A program made the translations under genes and the position numbers. Shown in pieces: positions 23,685-31,395 of a stretch of 32,716 nt of DNA. Origin of the DNA: Pseudonocardia sp. (GTDB lineage: Bacteria > Actinomycetota > Actinomycetes > Mycobacteriales > Pseudonocardiaceae). Under the pieces are notes generated by a model. That model saw only the letters and a list, made by a program, of their open reading frames with translations. It was not told the origin of the DNA and did no database searches. The stretch is from NCBI RefSeq assembly GCF_025465255.1, contig NZ_JAODNI010000167.1:1-32716 (forward strand), written 5' to 3'. Numbering within the stretch: position 1 is the stretch's first letter; each line of letters starts with the position of its first letter.

Positions 23685-24596
23685 TCAGGCCGCGGCGCAC
23701 AGCGACGCTGTGGTCACGTCCGGGCCGGGGATGTTGTCCTCGGTGAAGCCGAAGGGCTGCGCGATCGTGAGCCACTGCCCGTTGTCGTGCAGCTTCCTGA
23801 GCTCGGCGTTGAAGGCGTCCACGAAGTCGGTGTCCGCCTTGCGGAAGACGAACGCGCCCGCGGAGACGGTCGGCTTGCCGTCGACGGTCGGGAAGAAGCC
23901 GTCGGTGACCTCGACGGCCGATCCGGGGTTCTTCTTCACCACGTCGTTGAGGGAGATGTTGGTGAGGGCGGCGGCGTCGGCCCGGTCCGTGGCGACCGCC
24001 TGCAGCAGCGTGTTCTGCGTGTCGAACACCTGGATCTGCGAGTCCGGCACCCCGGCCTTCTGCGCGTAGCCCTGCTCGACGGCCCCGCTCAGCACGGCCA
24101 GCCGCAGGTTCTTGTTCTTGACGTCGTCGAAGGTCGCGACGCCCTTCGGGTTGCCGGTCGGGACCAGGAACGCCGTCGGCGCGGTGTAGTCCGGCTCGGA
24201 GAACGCGGCGCCGGCGCACCGGCTCGGGTTGATGAACATGCCCGCGGTGACCATGTCGAACTGGTTGGCGTTGAGGCCGGGGATCAGCGAGTCGAAGCTG
24301 ACCTGGGTGGCCTGCACGTCGCTGATCCCCAGGGCCTTCAGCACGGCCCGGCCGACCTCGACGGACTCGCCGGTGACTTTGCCCGTGTTGTCGGTGAAAC
24401 CGTAGGGGGCCTCCCCCGCGATCCCGACCTTGAGCGTGCCGCTCTGCCTGGCCGTGGCGAGGGTGCCGCTCGCGCCGCTCCCCCCGGAGTTCGTCGCGGT
24501 GCACGCGGACAGCAGCACCGGCCCACCCACGGCCACCGCCCCCGCCACCGCGGCTCGTCTGAAGAAGTCTCTGCGGCTCCACCGGTACTCCGACAT
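23685..24596 (-). CDS. ehuB: Ectoine/hydroxyectoine-binding lipoprotein EhuB
   Basis: This is a 303-residue solute-binding protein. The signal peptide carries the Tat motif SRRDFFRRA and lipobox LLSAC, so it is exported folded and anchored by lipid at the outer face of the membrane. The mature part starts with a Gly/Ser linker, then LKVGIAGEAPYGFTDNTG, SLIPGLNANQFDMVTAGM and INPSRCAGAAF. It ends QPFGFTEDNIPG and a conserved SLC. These match remembered actinobacterial EhuB sequences. Import of ectoines gives osmoprotection or carbon and nitrogen. GGAGGGTGA before ATG 24596 sets the start. A strong promoter lies at 24671-24699. No ectoine breakdown (eutABCDE) genes are visible here. Confidence 0.88.
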   Translation of the reverse strand: MSEYRWSRRDFFRRAAVAGAVAVGGPVLLSACTATNSGGSGASGTLATARQSGTLKVGIAGEAPYGFTDNTGKVTGESVEVGRAVLKALGISDVQATQVSFDSLIPGLNANQFDMVTAGMFINPSRCAGAAFSEPDYTAPTAFLVPTGNPKGVATFDDVKNKNLRLAVLSGAVEQGYAQKAGVPDSQIQVFDTQNTLLQAVATDRADAAALTNISLNDVVKKNPGSAVEVTDGFFPTVDGKPTVSAGAFVFRKADTDFVDAFNAELRKLHDNGQWLTIAQPFGFTEDNIPGPDVTTASLCAAA

Positions 24597-24670
24597 GGGC
24601 TCACCCTCCGGATGTCTTCGTCGACACGGCCGTACCGGGCAATTGCGCCGGCAACCGGCAACGTCGATCG

Positions 24671-24699
24671 AACGTAGGTGGTCGATCAGGGGGCGTCAA
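24671..24699 (-). promoter_or_regulatory. Promoter of the ehuBCDA operon
   Basis: On the minus strand TTGACG (24699-24694), a 17-bp spacer and TACGTT (24676-24671) give a near-consensus sigma-70 promoter about 75 bp upstream of ehuB. GATCGAC occurs both in the spacer and just past the -10, so a repressor could bind across it. Confidence 0.6.
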
Positions 24700-24718
24700 A
24701 GGATCTCGGCGGTACTCG

Positions 24719-24737
24719 GCGGTCGTTACGCGACCGC
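24719..24737. promoter_or_regulatory. GCGGTCG-N5-CGACCGC inverted repeat
   Basis: A perfect 7-bp inverted repeat with loop TTACG lies between the divergent ehuB promoter and the repeat-protein gene at 24799. It is a candidate operator; its regulator is unknown. Confidence 0.35.
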
Positions 24738-24798
24738 AACACGCTGACCCCATCACCGTGACCGCGCCGCGGGGGCACCGATAGGAGAGGATCGGCCC

Positions 24799-25737
24799 AT
24801 GCTGCGCATCGCGGGACTGCCCGTACCCGGCCCCGGGGACCTCGTCGCCGGAGCCGTCGACGGCGCGAAGGCGCTCGCGGGCTGGACGGAGGACGCGGTC
24901 GGCGTGGCCGCCTCGCTGCCGGACCGCGCCACCGCCCTGCTCGACGACGTGTCGGGGCTGGTCGGGCGGATCGGCGGGATCGCCGAGCGGGTCGAGACCC
25001 TGCTGGACCGGGTCGAGGGGGTCGCGGAACGGGCCGAGGAACTGGTCGGACGGGTCGACGTCGTCGCCGGGGAGGCCGAGACGATGGTGACCCGCATCGC
25101 CGTCGTTGCCGGCGACGCGGAGGTCGTCGTCGGCGGGGCCCGGACCGTGGCCGACGGCGCCGCCACGCTCGTCGCGCGGGCGTCGCTCGTCGCGGACGAG
25201 GCGGCGGGGCTGGTCGGACGGGCCGGTCAGGTCGCGGACGGCGCGGCCGGGGTGGTCGCGGGCGCGGCCGAGGTGGCCGCCGAGGCGAAGACCCTGGTCG
25301 GCAGCGCGGGAGGGGTAGCGGGCGAGGCGTCGGGCGTCATCGAGAAGGCGACCGCCGTCGCGGACCTCGCGCGCGGCGTCGTCGAGGAGGCCTCCGGGAC
25401 GAGCTCCGCGGCGAGCGAGCTGCTCGACACCTACGCCCCGCTGGCGAAGCGCGCGGCGCCGCTGGCCACGCGGTTCGTCGACGAGTTCTCCGAGCAGGAG
25501 CTGCAGGCCGCGATCCGGATGGTCGACCAGCTGCCGGCGCTCACGAACCAGCTCGAGACCAGCGTCATGCCGATCCTCGTGACGCTGGACCGGGTCGGCC
25601 CGGACGTCCACGAGCTCCTCGACGAGCTGCGCGGCGTCCGGATGGCGATCAACGGCATTCCGGGCTTCACGTTCTTCCGCCGCCGGGGTGAGGAGAGGGA
25701 CGAGGAGAACGGCGGCCGCCAGCCGGACAGGCGGTGA
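24799..25737 (+). CDS. Protein with ten gapless 14-residue amphipathic repeats
   Basis: This is a 312-residue protein without signal peptide or membrane helix. Residues 61-200 are ten consecutive 14-residue units without any gap, each like VAERAEELVGRVDV, with V/I-A at positions 1-2, A or V at 5, L/V-V at 8-9 and A/V at 12. This is two heptads per unit and should form one long amphipathic helix or coiled coil. Residues 205-285 are a conserved-looking helical domain (FVDEFSEQELQAAIRMVDQL; SVMPILVTLDRVGPDVHELL) and the tail is charged. Similar actinobacterial proteins are sometimes mislabelled as Rubisco large subunit; nothing here supports that. AGGAGAGG before ATG is a good ribosome site. It is convergent with ecm. 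The function is unknown; a structural or membrane-surface role is possible. Confidence 0.8.
   Translation: MLRIAGLPVPGPGDLVAGAVDGAKALAGWTEDAVGVAASLPDRATALLDDVSGLVGRIGGIAERVETLLDRVEGVAERAEELVGRVDVVAGEAETMVTRIAVVAGDAEVVVGGARTVADGAATLVARASLVADEAAGLVGRAGQVADGAAGVVAGAAEVAAEAKTLVGSAGGVAGEASGVIEKATAVADLARGVVEEASGTSSAASELLDTYAPLAKRAAPLATRFVDEFSEQELQAAIRMVDQLPALTNQLETSVMPILVTLDRVGPDVHELLDELRGVRMAINGIPGFTFFRRRGEERDEENGGRQPDRR
24979..25398 (+). repeat. Ten 42-bp tandem coding repeats
   Basis: These encode residues 61-200 of the repeat protein in exact 42-bp register. The protein consensus is kept but the DNA copies have diverged in sequence, indicating an old duplication held by selection rather than a recent expansion. 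Confidence 0.75.
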
Positions 25738-25770
25738 GAACGGCGCTGAACGACTCCGGTCAGCTCCCTC

Positions 25771-27786
25771 CTACAGGTCGTTCGCCTCCCGGACCAGGGT
25801 CACGATCGCGTCCATCATCTCCGTGAGCCGGTAGTCCTTCGGTGTGAAGACCGCCGCGATCCCCTTGGCCTTCAGCGTCGCCGCGTCGTCGGCCGGGATG
25901 ATCCCGCCGACCACGACCGGAATGTCCTCGGCGCCGGCGGCGCGAAGGCCGTCGACGACCGCCGGCACGACCTCGAGGTGCGAGCCGCTGAGCACGGACA
26001 GCCCGACGACGTGCACGCCCTCCTGCACCGCCGCGGACACGATCTGCGCGGGCGTGAGCCGGATGCCCTGGTAGACGACCTCGAACCCGACGTCCCGGGC
26101 CCGCACGGCGACCTGCTCGGCGCCGTTGGAGTGCCCGTCCAGACCCGGCTTCCCGACGAGCATGCGGAGCCGGGTGCCCAGCTCGTCGCCGGTCGCGCGG
26201 ACCCGCTCCCGGACCGTCGCGATCTCGGTGGCCGCCTCCCCGGACGCGACCGCCGCGGAGACGCCCGTGGGCGCCCGGAACTCGCCGAAGACCTCGCGCA
26301 GCGCGCCGGCCCACTCCCCCGTCGTCACGCCGGCCTTGGCGCAGTCCACGGAGACCTGCATCAGGTTCTCGTCCGTCTTGGCGGCGTCACGCAGGGCGGT
26401 CAGCGCGGTCTCGACGGCCGCGTTGTCCCGGGAGGAGCGCCACTCCTTGATGGCCGCGATCGCGGCGGCCTCGGTCTCCGGGTCCACCGTCTCGATCGAC
26501 GCGGCCCCCTCGGCCTGCAGGGGGCTCGGCTCGGTGGTGTCGAACTTGTTGACGCCCACGACGATCGCCTCGCCGGTCTCCATCCGGCGGCGCCGCTCGG
26601 CCAGCGACGAGACGAGCTCGCCCTTCATGTAGCCGTTCTCGACGGCCGCGACCGCGCCGCCCATCTCCTGCACCCGGTCGATCTCCGCCTGGGCACCCTC
26701 GACGAGCTCGGCGACCTTCGCCTCGACGACCTTCGAGCCCTCGAACAGGTCCTCGTACTCCAGCAGGTCCGTCTCGTAGGCCAGCACCTGCTGCATCCGC
26801 AGCGCCCACTGCTGGTCCCACGGGCGGGGCAGGCCGAGGGCCTCGTTCCATGCCGGCAGCTGGATCGCGCGGGCCCGGGCGTCCTTGGAGAGCGTCACGG
26901 CGAGCATCTCCAGCACGATGCGCTGGACGTTGTTCTCCGGCTGGGCCTCGGTCAGCCCGAGCGAGTTGACCTGGACGCCGTAGCGCAGGCGTCGCTGCTT
27001 GGGGTTCTCCACGCCGTAGCGCTCGAGCGTGATCCGGTCCCACATCCGCCCGAGCGCCCGGAGCTTGCACATCTCCTCGACGAACCGCAGCCCCGCGTTG
27101 ACGAAGAACGAGATGCGCCCGACGACGTCGCCGAACTTCTCCGGCGGCACCTGCCCGGAGTCCCGCACGGAGTCCAGCACCGCGATCGCCGTGGACAGGG
27201 CGTAGGCGAGCTCCTGCTCGGGCGTCGCGCCGGCCTCCTGCAGGTGGTAGCTGCAGATGTTGATCGGATTCCACTTCGGGATCTCGGTGACCGACCAGGC
27301 CACCATGTCCGTGATCAGCCGCAGGCTCGGGGCCGGCGGGAACACGTAGGTCCCGCGGGAGAGGTACTCCTTGACGATGTCGTTCTGCGTCGTCCCGGCG
27401 AGCTTGGACCGCATCTCCTCGATGTCGATCCCGGCGGCCTCGGCCTGCTCCTCCGCGACGGCGGTGTAGAGCGCGAGCAGCCACATCGCGGGCGCGTTGA
27501 TGGTCATCGAGGTGTTGGCCTCGGCCATCGGGATGCCCTCGAAGAGCGTCCGCATGTCCCCGATGTGGCTGACCGGCACGCCGACCTTGCCGACCTCGCC
27601 CTTGGCCAGCTCGTCGTCCGGGTCGTAGCCGGTCTGGGTGGGCAGGTCGAACGCGACCGAGAGCCCGGTCTGGCCCTTGGCCAGGTTGCGCCGGTAGAGC
27701 GCGTTGGACTTCTCCGCCGACGAGTGGCCGGCATAGGTCCGGATCACCCACGGACGGTCGCGCTCACGATCGGTCGGGTACGGCAC
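25771..27786 (-). CDS. ecm: Ethylmalonyl-CoA mutase (MeaA-type B12-dependent mutase)
   Basis: This is a 671-residue adenosylcobalamin-dependent mutase. It converts (2R)-ethylmalonyl-CoA to methylsuccinyl-CoA, the step after CcrA and the epimerase. The N-terminal TIM-barrel domain has RTYAGHSSAEKSN, GLSVAFDLPTQTGYDPD and GTTQNDIVKEYLSRGT. The C-terminal B12 domain (about 535-671) has the DxHxxG motif LDGHSNGAEQ, with His552 as lower cobalt ligand, then GLSVLSGSH and VVVGGIIP. Catalytic and B12 domains on one chain, length and the TYAGHS start fit MeaA/Ecm better than methylmalonyl-CoA mutase, but substrate needs a test. GTG 27786 follows GGAGGTG. It depends on MeaB and adenosyltransferase, both encoded in this window. 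Confidence 0.93.
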   Translation of the reverse strand: MPYPTDRERDRPWVIRTYAGHSSAEKSNALYRRNLAKGQTGLSVAFDLPTQTGYDPDDELAKGEVGKVGVPVSHIGDMRTLFEGIPMAEANTSMTINAPAMWLLALYTAVAEEQAEAAGIDIEEMRSKLAGTTQNDIVKEYLSRGTYVFPPAPSLRLITDMVAWSVTEIPKWNPINICSYHLQEAGATPEQELAYALSTAIAVLDSVRDSGQVPPEKFGDVVGRISFFVNAGLRFVEEMCKLRALGRMWDRITLERYGVENPKQRRLRYGVQVNSLGLTEAQPENNVQRIVLEMLAVTLSKDARARAIQLPAWNEALGLPRPWDQQWALRMQQVLAYETDLLEYEDLFEGSKVVEAKVAELVEGAQAEIDRVQEMGGAVAAVENGYMKGELVSSLAERRRRMETGEAIVVGVNKFDTTEPSPLQAEGAASIETVDPETEAAAIAAIKEWRSSRDNAAVETALTALRDAAKTDENLMQVSVDCAKAGVTTGEWAGALREVFGEFRAPTGVSAAVASGEAATEIATVRERVRATGDELGTRLRMLVGKPGLDGHSNGAEQVAVRARDVGFEVVYQGIRLTPAQIVSAAVQEGVHVVGLSVLSGSHLEVVPAVVDGLRAAGAEDIPVVVGGIIPADDAATLKAKGIAAVFTPKDYRLTEMMDAIVTLVREANDL

Positions 27787-27815
27787 CGGACACCTCCACG
27801 TCGAAGAACGGCCTG

Positions 27816-27821
27816 ATCGTA
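27816..27821 (-). promoter_or_regulatory. -10 box of ecm
   Basis: TACGAT on the minus strand, 30 bp upstream of GTG 27786, leaving a short leader containing GGAGGTG. The -35 is not clear. Confidence 0.4.
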
Positions 27822-27880
27822 CTGGCCGGTAGCGACTCGCACCCCCGGTGAACGGCCGTCGTCACACCTTCTGGGTGGAA

Positions 27881-27910
27881 AAGTACGCGAAGTGCGCGAG
27901 AAAGTACGCG
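27881..27910 (+). repeat. Three AAGTRCGCG iterons
   Basis: Copies at 27881-27889 (A form), 27890-27898 (G form) and 27902-27910 (A form) in the divergent gap between ecm and the gene at 27984. The segment is less GC-rich than its surroundings. Candidate regulator binding site. Confidence 0.4.
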
Positions 27911-27983
27911 CCTGATCGATCCAGCGGCCGGCGCGAGCGGGATGAACGGGCCGGTCGGGCAGGTGGGGGCGCACACTTCACGG

Positions 27984-28304
27984 ATGGGGATTCCGTCCGG
28001 GCTCATCGAACTCGGGGGCTCGCTGCTCGCCATCGGCCTGGTGATCGCGTTGCTGCGCTGGACCTTCGGCACGAACGCGACCCAGCCCTCCCCGCCCAGC
28101 GACGATCCCGACGACCCGATGGGCGTCGGCCTGCTGGAGCAGGTCTCGGAGGTGCCGACGGAGTCCGCGGCCCAGGTCCTGGCGGGCCGGCTGCGCTCCG
28201 AAGGGGTCCGGGCGACGATCGCGAAGCCCGCGCCGGACTCCCCCGGCTACCGCGTCCTCGTCTTCCCCCAGGACGTCCCGACCGCCCGCCTGATCCTGCG
28301 CTGA
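27984..28304 (+). CDS. Single-pass membrane protein with DUF2007-like C-terminal domain
   Basis: This is a 106-residue protein. One transmembrane helix lies at about residues 5-25 (IELGGSLLAIGLVIALLRWTF), then a Pro/Asp-rich linker (SPPSDDPDDP). The small C-terminal domain has SEVPTESAAQVLAGRLRSEG, RATIAK and GYRVLVFPQDVPTARLIL. That is the pattern of DUF2007/SPOR-like signal-transducing domains that often follow proteases or membrane proteins. ATG 27984 follows CACACT (27972-27977) by six bases; ATG 27942 in the same frame is an alternative start. It is convergent with the DUF1206 gene across paired palindromes. The function is unknown. Confidence 0.7.
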   Translation: MGIPSGLIELGGSLLAIGLVIALLRWTFGTNATQPSPPSDDPDDPMGVGLLEQVSEVPTESAAQVLAGRLRSEGVRATIAKPAPDSPGYRVLVFPQDVPTARLILR

Positions 28305-28311
28305 CCCATTA

Positions 28312-28374
28312 CGCGTCGTGGAGCCACAATGCGCTTTCCCGGCCGCAAGGAACGCGTTGTGGAGCCACGACGCG
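28312..28374. repeat. Two near-palindromic 22-bp units between convergent genes
   Basis: Units 28312-28333 and 28353-28374 match as inverted repeats at 19 of 22 positions, and each alone is also nearly palindromic around GTGG-AG-CCAC. They fill the 71-bp gap between two convergent genes; the second unit ends one base before the DUF1206 stop codon. Likely bidirectional terminator or REP-type element. Confidence 0.65.
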
Positions 28375-28375
28375 G

Positions 28376-29197
28376 TCAGACCCTGTGGTACTTGGCGTCG
28401 AGGAAGCAGAAGATCCCGTAAGCCGCGATCCCGATCGCCACAGCGATCAGCAGGAACATCCCGAACGGCTGCTGCCCGAGCGTCCTGAGCGCGGAGTCCA
28501 GGCCGTTGGCCTGCTGCGGGTCGAACCTGACCGCGGCGGTGACGATCAGGATGCCCAGGACCCCGATCGCGATCCCCTTGGCGATGTAGCCGATCTGCCC
28601 GGTCCGCTCGTCGACGCGGCGGGCGTGCTGGTCGGCTCCCGTCAGGTCCTGGTCCTCCATGAACTTCTTCTTCCAGCCGTTGTAGATCATCACCCCACCG
28701 CCGATCACCACGCCGATCCCCACCACAGCCACGAGCACCTGGCCGCCCGGCAGCCCGAGCAGGCCCGCGGTCGCCTTGCTGCCGCCGGTGCCCGACGAGG
28801 CGCCGCGGACCGCCGTGGTCGCGGTGAGCGCGGCCAGCGCCGCGTAGATGACGGCCTGCCCTGCATTGACCAGCCTCTTCATGAGGCGCTTCTTCTCGTC
28901 GGTGATGTAGGTGAAGCCCCAGACGGCCGAAGTCGCGCGCCACAGCACCACGCAGACGAACCCGAGGAACAGCACCCACAGGAGGACCTTCCCGAAGGGC
29001 TCCGCGGCGATGGCCGTGAGTGCCCCGCTCTGGTTCGCCTTCCCTCCTCCTCCGCCGAGCGCGACCTGGATCGCGAGCCATGCGATCAGCAGGTGCAGCA
29101 CGCCGTTCGCGGCGATGCCGACCCGCGCGCCCTTCTTGATCGGTTCACTGCGCGCGATCTGTCTGGGGCTCCGGTCGGCGGGTGCGGCGTCGTGCAC
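28376..29197 (-). CDS. DUF1206 membrane protein
   Basis: This is a 273-residue integral membrane protein built of three related two-helix units: about 20-85 (GVLHLLIAWLAIQVALGGGG), 105-185 (GQAVIYAALAALTATTAV; LVAVVGIGVVIGGG) and 200-268 (IAKGIAIGVLGILIVTAAV; MFLLIAVAIGIAAYGIFCF). Each unit has the Gly/Tyr-rich first helix typical of DUF1206, so six helices are expected. The role of this family is unknown. GTG 29197 with a GGAGGTCCCC site is chosen; the frame extends upstream without similarity. It stands alone downstream of murA, from which it is separated by 178 bp without a strong hairpin. Confidence 0.85.
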   Translation of the reverse strand: MHDAAPADRSPRQIARSEPIKKGARVGIAANGVLHLLIAWLAIQVALGGGGGKANQSGALTAIAAEPFGKVLLWVLFLGFVCVVLWRATSAVWGFTYITDEKKRLMKRLVNAGQAVIYAALAALTATTAVRGASSGTGGSKATAGLLGLPGGQVLVAVVGIGVVIGGGVMIYNGWKKKFMEDQDLTGADQHARRVDERTGQIGYIAKGIAIGVLGILIVTAAVRFDPQQANGLDSALRTLGQQPFGMFLLIAVAIGIAAYGIFCFLDAKYHRV

Positions 29198-29375
29198 GGG
29201 GACCTCCTGGGGCCGTCTCCGGGGTCGCCCCGGCAGTGACCCGGACGTTCCCACGCCCGTTATGCCCCGGCATCCGCTGCTACTCCGTCCGGCCCAACGA
29301 CACCGCGGGAGAAGCCCAATCCCCTGCCGTCGTCGACGTCCCGGCCTCGAGCGTCAGTGCTCCCGTCGACGCGCC

Positions 29376-30644
29376 TCAGCGCTCGGGGTCGCAGTTCACC
29401 CGCGACACGTCCGCGCCCAGGGAGGCCAGGTTCTCCACGAACCGCGGGTAGCCGCGGTCGATGTGGTCGACGTCCCAGACCTCGGTCTCGCCGTCCGCGC
29501 ACAACCCGGCGAGCACGAGCCCCGCGCCGGCCCGGATGTCGCTCGCCCACACCGGGGCGCTGGAGAGCCGGTCGACCCCGCGGACGACGGCGTGGTGCCC
29601 GTCCGTCCGGGTGTCCGCGCCGAGGCGCACCATCTCGTCGACGAACCGGAAGCGCGCCTCGAACACGTTCTCGGTGATCATCGAGGTGCCGTCCGCGACC
29701 GCGGAGAGCGCGATCGCCATCGGCTGCAGGTCCGTGGCGAAGCCGGGGTACGGCAGCGTCACGAAGTCCACCGCCCGCGGACGGCCGGGCATGGCGACGG
29801 TGAACGCGTCCGGCTCGATGCTCGTCTCCGCGCCCGCGGTGCGCAGCTTGTCCAGCACGAGGTCGATGTGGTGCGGGTCGACGCCGCGGACCGTCACCTC
29901 ACCCCGGGTCATCACGGCGGCGAACGCCCAGGTCGCCCCCACGATCCGGTCCCCGATCACCCGGTGGGTGGTCGGCTGGAGCCCGGTGACGCCGTGCACG
30001 GTGAGCGTGGAGGAGCCGACGCCCTCCAGCTTCGCGCCCATCTGCTGCAGCATCAGGCAGAGATCGACGATCTCGGGCTCGCGCGCCGCGTTGTCGATGA
30101 TCGTGGTGCCCTCCGCGAGCACCGCGGCCATCAGGATGTTCTCGGTGGCGCCGACGCTGGGGAAGTCCAGCCAGATCTGCGCGCCGTGCAGGCCCTCCGC
30201 CGTCGCGACGACGCGGCCGTGCTCGATCTCGGTGGTCGCGCCCAGCTTGCGCAGGCCCGCCTGGTGCATGTCCAACGGCCGGGAGCCGATCGCGTCCCCA
30301 CCGGGCAGCGGGACGACGGCGCGCCGGCATCGGGCCACCAGCGGCCCCAGCACGCACACCGACGCCCGCAGCTTCGACACCGAGCGGTAGTCCGCCTGGT
30401 CGCCGGGCTCGGCCGGGACGTCGATGGTGACGGTGTCCCCGTCGACCTCGACGGTGCAGCCGAGGCTCCGCAGCACGTCCGCCATCAGCGGGACGTCCAG
30501 GATCTCCGGACAGTTCGTGAGCGTCGTCGTGCCCTCGGCCAGCAGCGCCGCGGCCATCAGCTTCAGCACGCTGTTCTTGGCGCCGACGACGTCGACGGTC
30601 CCGGTCAGCCGGGCCCCGCCACGCACCGCGAAATGTTCCACCAC
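29376..30644 (-). CDS. murA: UDP-N-acetylglucosamine 1-carboxyvinyltransferase
   Basis: This 422-residue enzyme transfers enolpyruvate from PEP to UDP-GlcNAc, the first committed step of peptidoglycan synthesis in the cytoplasm. It shows the two-domain EPSP-synthase fold: [16 protein letters not shown] (23-38), FPSVGATEN, and [21 protein letters not shown]. The active-site loop is [11 protein letters not shown] with Asp117 where most bacteria have Cys; this is also the case in Mycobacterium tuberculosis and confers fosfomycin resistance. Start at GTG 30644 (MVEHFAV) aligns with the mycobacterial N-terminus and puts the Asp at 117; GTG 30641 is the alternative. TACCGT upstream suggests a leaderless message. 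Cobalamin adenosyltransferase lies 112 bp upstream on the same strand. Confidence 0.96.
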   Translation of the reverse strand: MVEHFAVRGGARLTGTVDVVGAKNSVLKLMAAALLAEGTTTLTNCPEILDVPLMADVLRSLGCTVEVDGDTVTIDVPAEPGDQADYRSVSKLRASVCVLGPLVARCRRAVVPLPGGDAIGSRPLDMHQAGLRKLGATTEIEHGRVVATAEGLHGAQIWLDFPSVGATENILMAAVLAEGTTIIDNAAREPEIVDLCLMLQQMGAKLEGVGSSTLTVHGVTGLQPTTHRVIGDRIVGATWAFAAVMTRGEVTVRGVDPHHIDLVLDKLRTAGAETSIEPDAFTVAMPGRPRAVDFVTLPYPGFATDLQPMAIALSAVADGTSMITENVFEARFRFVDEMVRLGADTRTDGHHAVVRGVDRLSSAPVWASDIRAGAGLVLAGLCADGETEVWDVDHIDRGYPRFVENLASLGADVSRVNCDPER

Positions 30645-30652
30645 GACGCGCG

Positions 30653-30658
30653 ACGGTA
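30653..30658 (-). promoter_or_regulatory. -10 box of murA
   Basis: TACCGT on the minus strand, eight bases before GTG 30644. Confidence 0.45.
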
Positions 30659-30756
30659 GCGGTCCCCGTCTCCCGGCCCCACCGTCGCCCCCGCCTGTTC
30701 CACTCCCCGCGAGTCGCGGTATCCCCGTCATCGGGGCGCGGGATTTCCGGATGCCG

Positions 30757-31356
30757 TCACGTAGTCCCGGCCTGCGGACCACCCGGCTGCCACAGCACGT
30801 CGCCGTCCGGGTTCGCGGCCCGCCCGAGGATGAACAGCAGGTCCGAGAGCCGGTTGAGGTACTTGGCCGTGAGCGGGTTGGTCCGCTCGGCGTCCACCTC
30901 GAGCAACGCCCACACCGTCCGCTCGGCCCGCCGGGCGACCGTCCGGGCCACGTGCAGGTACGCCGCGCCAGGGGTCCCGCCGGGCAGGATGAAGGACGCG
31001 AGCTTGGGCAGGTCCTCGTTGAACTCGTCGCACCAGGCCTCGAGCCGGGTGACGTAGTCCTCGGTGATCCGCAGCGGCGGGTACTCCGGCTGTTTCGGAT
31101 CATCTGGGGCGACGATCGGGGCGCACAGGTCGGCACCGACGTCGAAGAGGTCGTTCTGCACCTGCGCGAGGGGCACGAGCAGCCGCTCGGAGAGCCCGCC
31201 CACGGTGACCGCGACCCCGACGGCGGCGTTGCACTCGTCGGTGTCCGCGTAGGCCGCGAGCCGGGTGTCGGTCTTCGGGACCCGGCTGAAGTCCCCCAGC
31301 GCGGTGGTCCCGGCGTCGCCGGTCTTCGTGTAGATCCTGGTCAGGTGCACGGCCAT
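30757..31356 (-). CDS. Cob(I)alamin adenosyltransferase (PduO-type)
   Basis: This 199-residue trimeric enzyme makes adenosylcobalamin from cob(I)alamin and ATP. The N-terminal ATP-binding segment is [16 protein letters not shown] (7-22). Also present are [16 protein letters not shown], the RTVARRAER helix and [14 protein letters not shown] near residue 165-178, all typical of the PduO/MMAB class. It provides the cofactor for Ecm and for other B12 mutases served by MeaB. The position between the atp operon and murA is a conserved actinobacterial arrangement as I recall. ATG 31356 lies six bases from a TAGGGT box, so the message is leaderless. A 27-bp inverted repeat separates it from DUF2550. 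Confidence 0.94.
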   Translation of the reverse strand: MAVHLTRIYTKTGDAGTTALGDFSRVPKTDTRLAAYADTDECNAAVGVAVTVGGLSERLLVPLAQVQNDLFDVGADLCAPIVAPDDPKQPEYPPLRITEDYVTRLEAWCDEFNEDLPKLASFILPGGTPGAAYLHVARTVARRAERTVWALLEVDAERTNPLTAKYLNRLSDLLFILGRAANPDGDVLWQPGGPQAGTT

Positions 31357-31362
31357 GCCCAG

Positions 31363-31368
31363 ACCCTA
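31363..31368 (-). promoter_or_regulatory. -10 box of the adenosyltransferase gene
   Basis: TAGGGT on the minus strand, six bases before ATG 31356. Confidence 0.45.
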
Positions 31369-31395
31369 ACCCCCGCGAGCCGGCACTCCCATGCG

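Noticed and set aside
24979..25398. Tandem repeats as a possible CRISPR array or minisatellite
   Set aside because: The 42-bp units are coding, diverged in DNA and in perfect reading frame, without unique spacers.
24799..25737. Rubisco large-subunit label sometimes given to such proteins
   Set aside because: No Rubisco motif is present; the sequence is repetitive helix.
25978..27816. A plus-strand frame opposite ecm
   Set aside because: It is antisense to a fully conserved B12-dependent mutase and has an unnatural composition.
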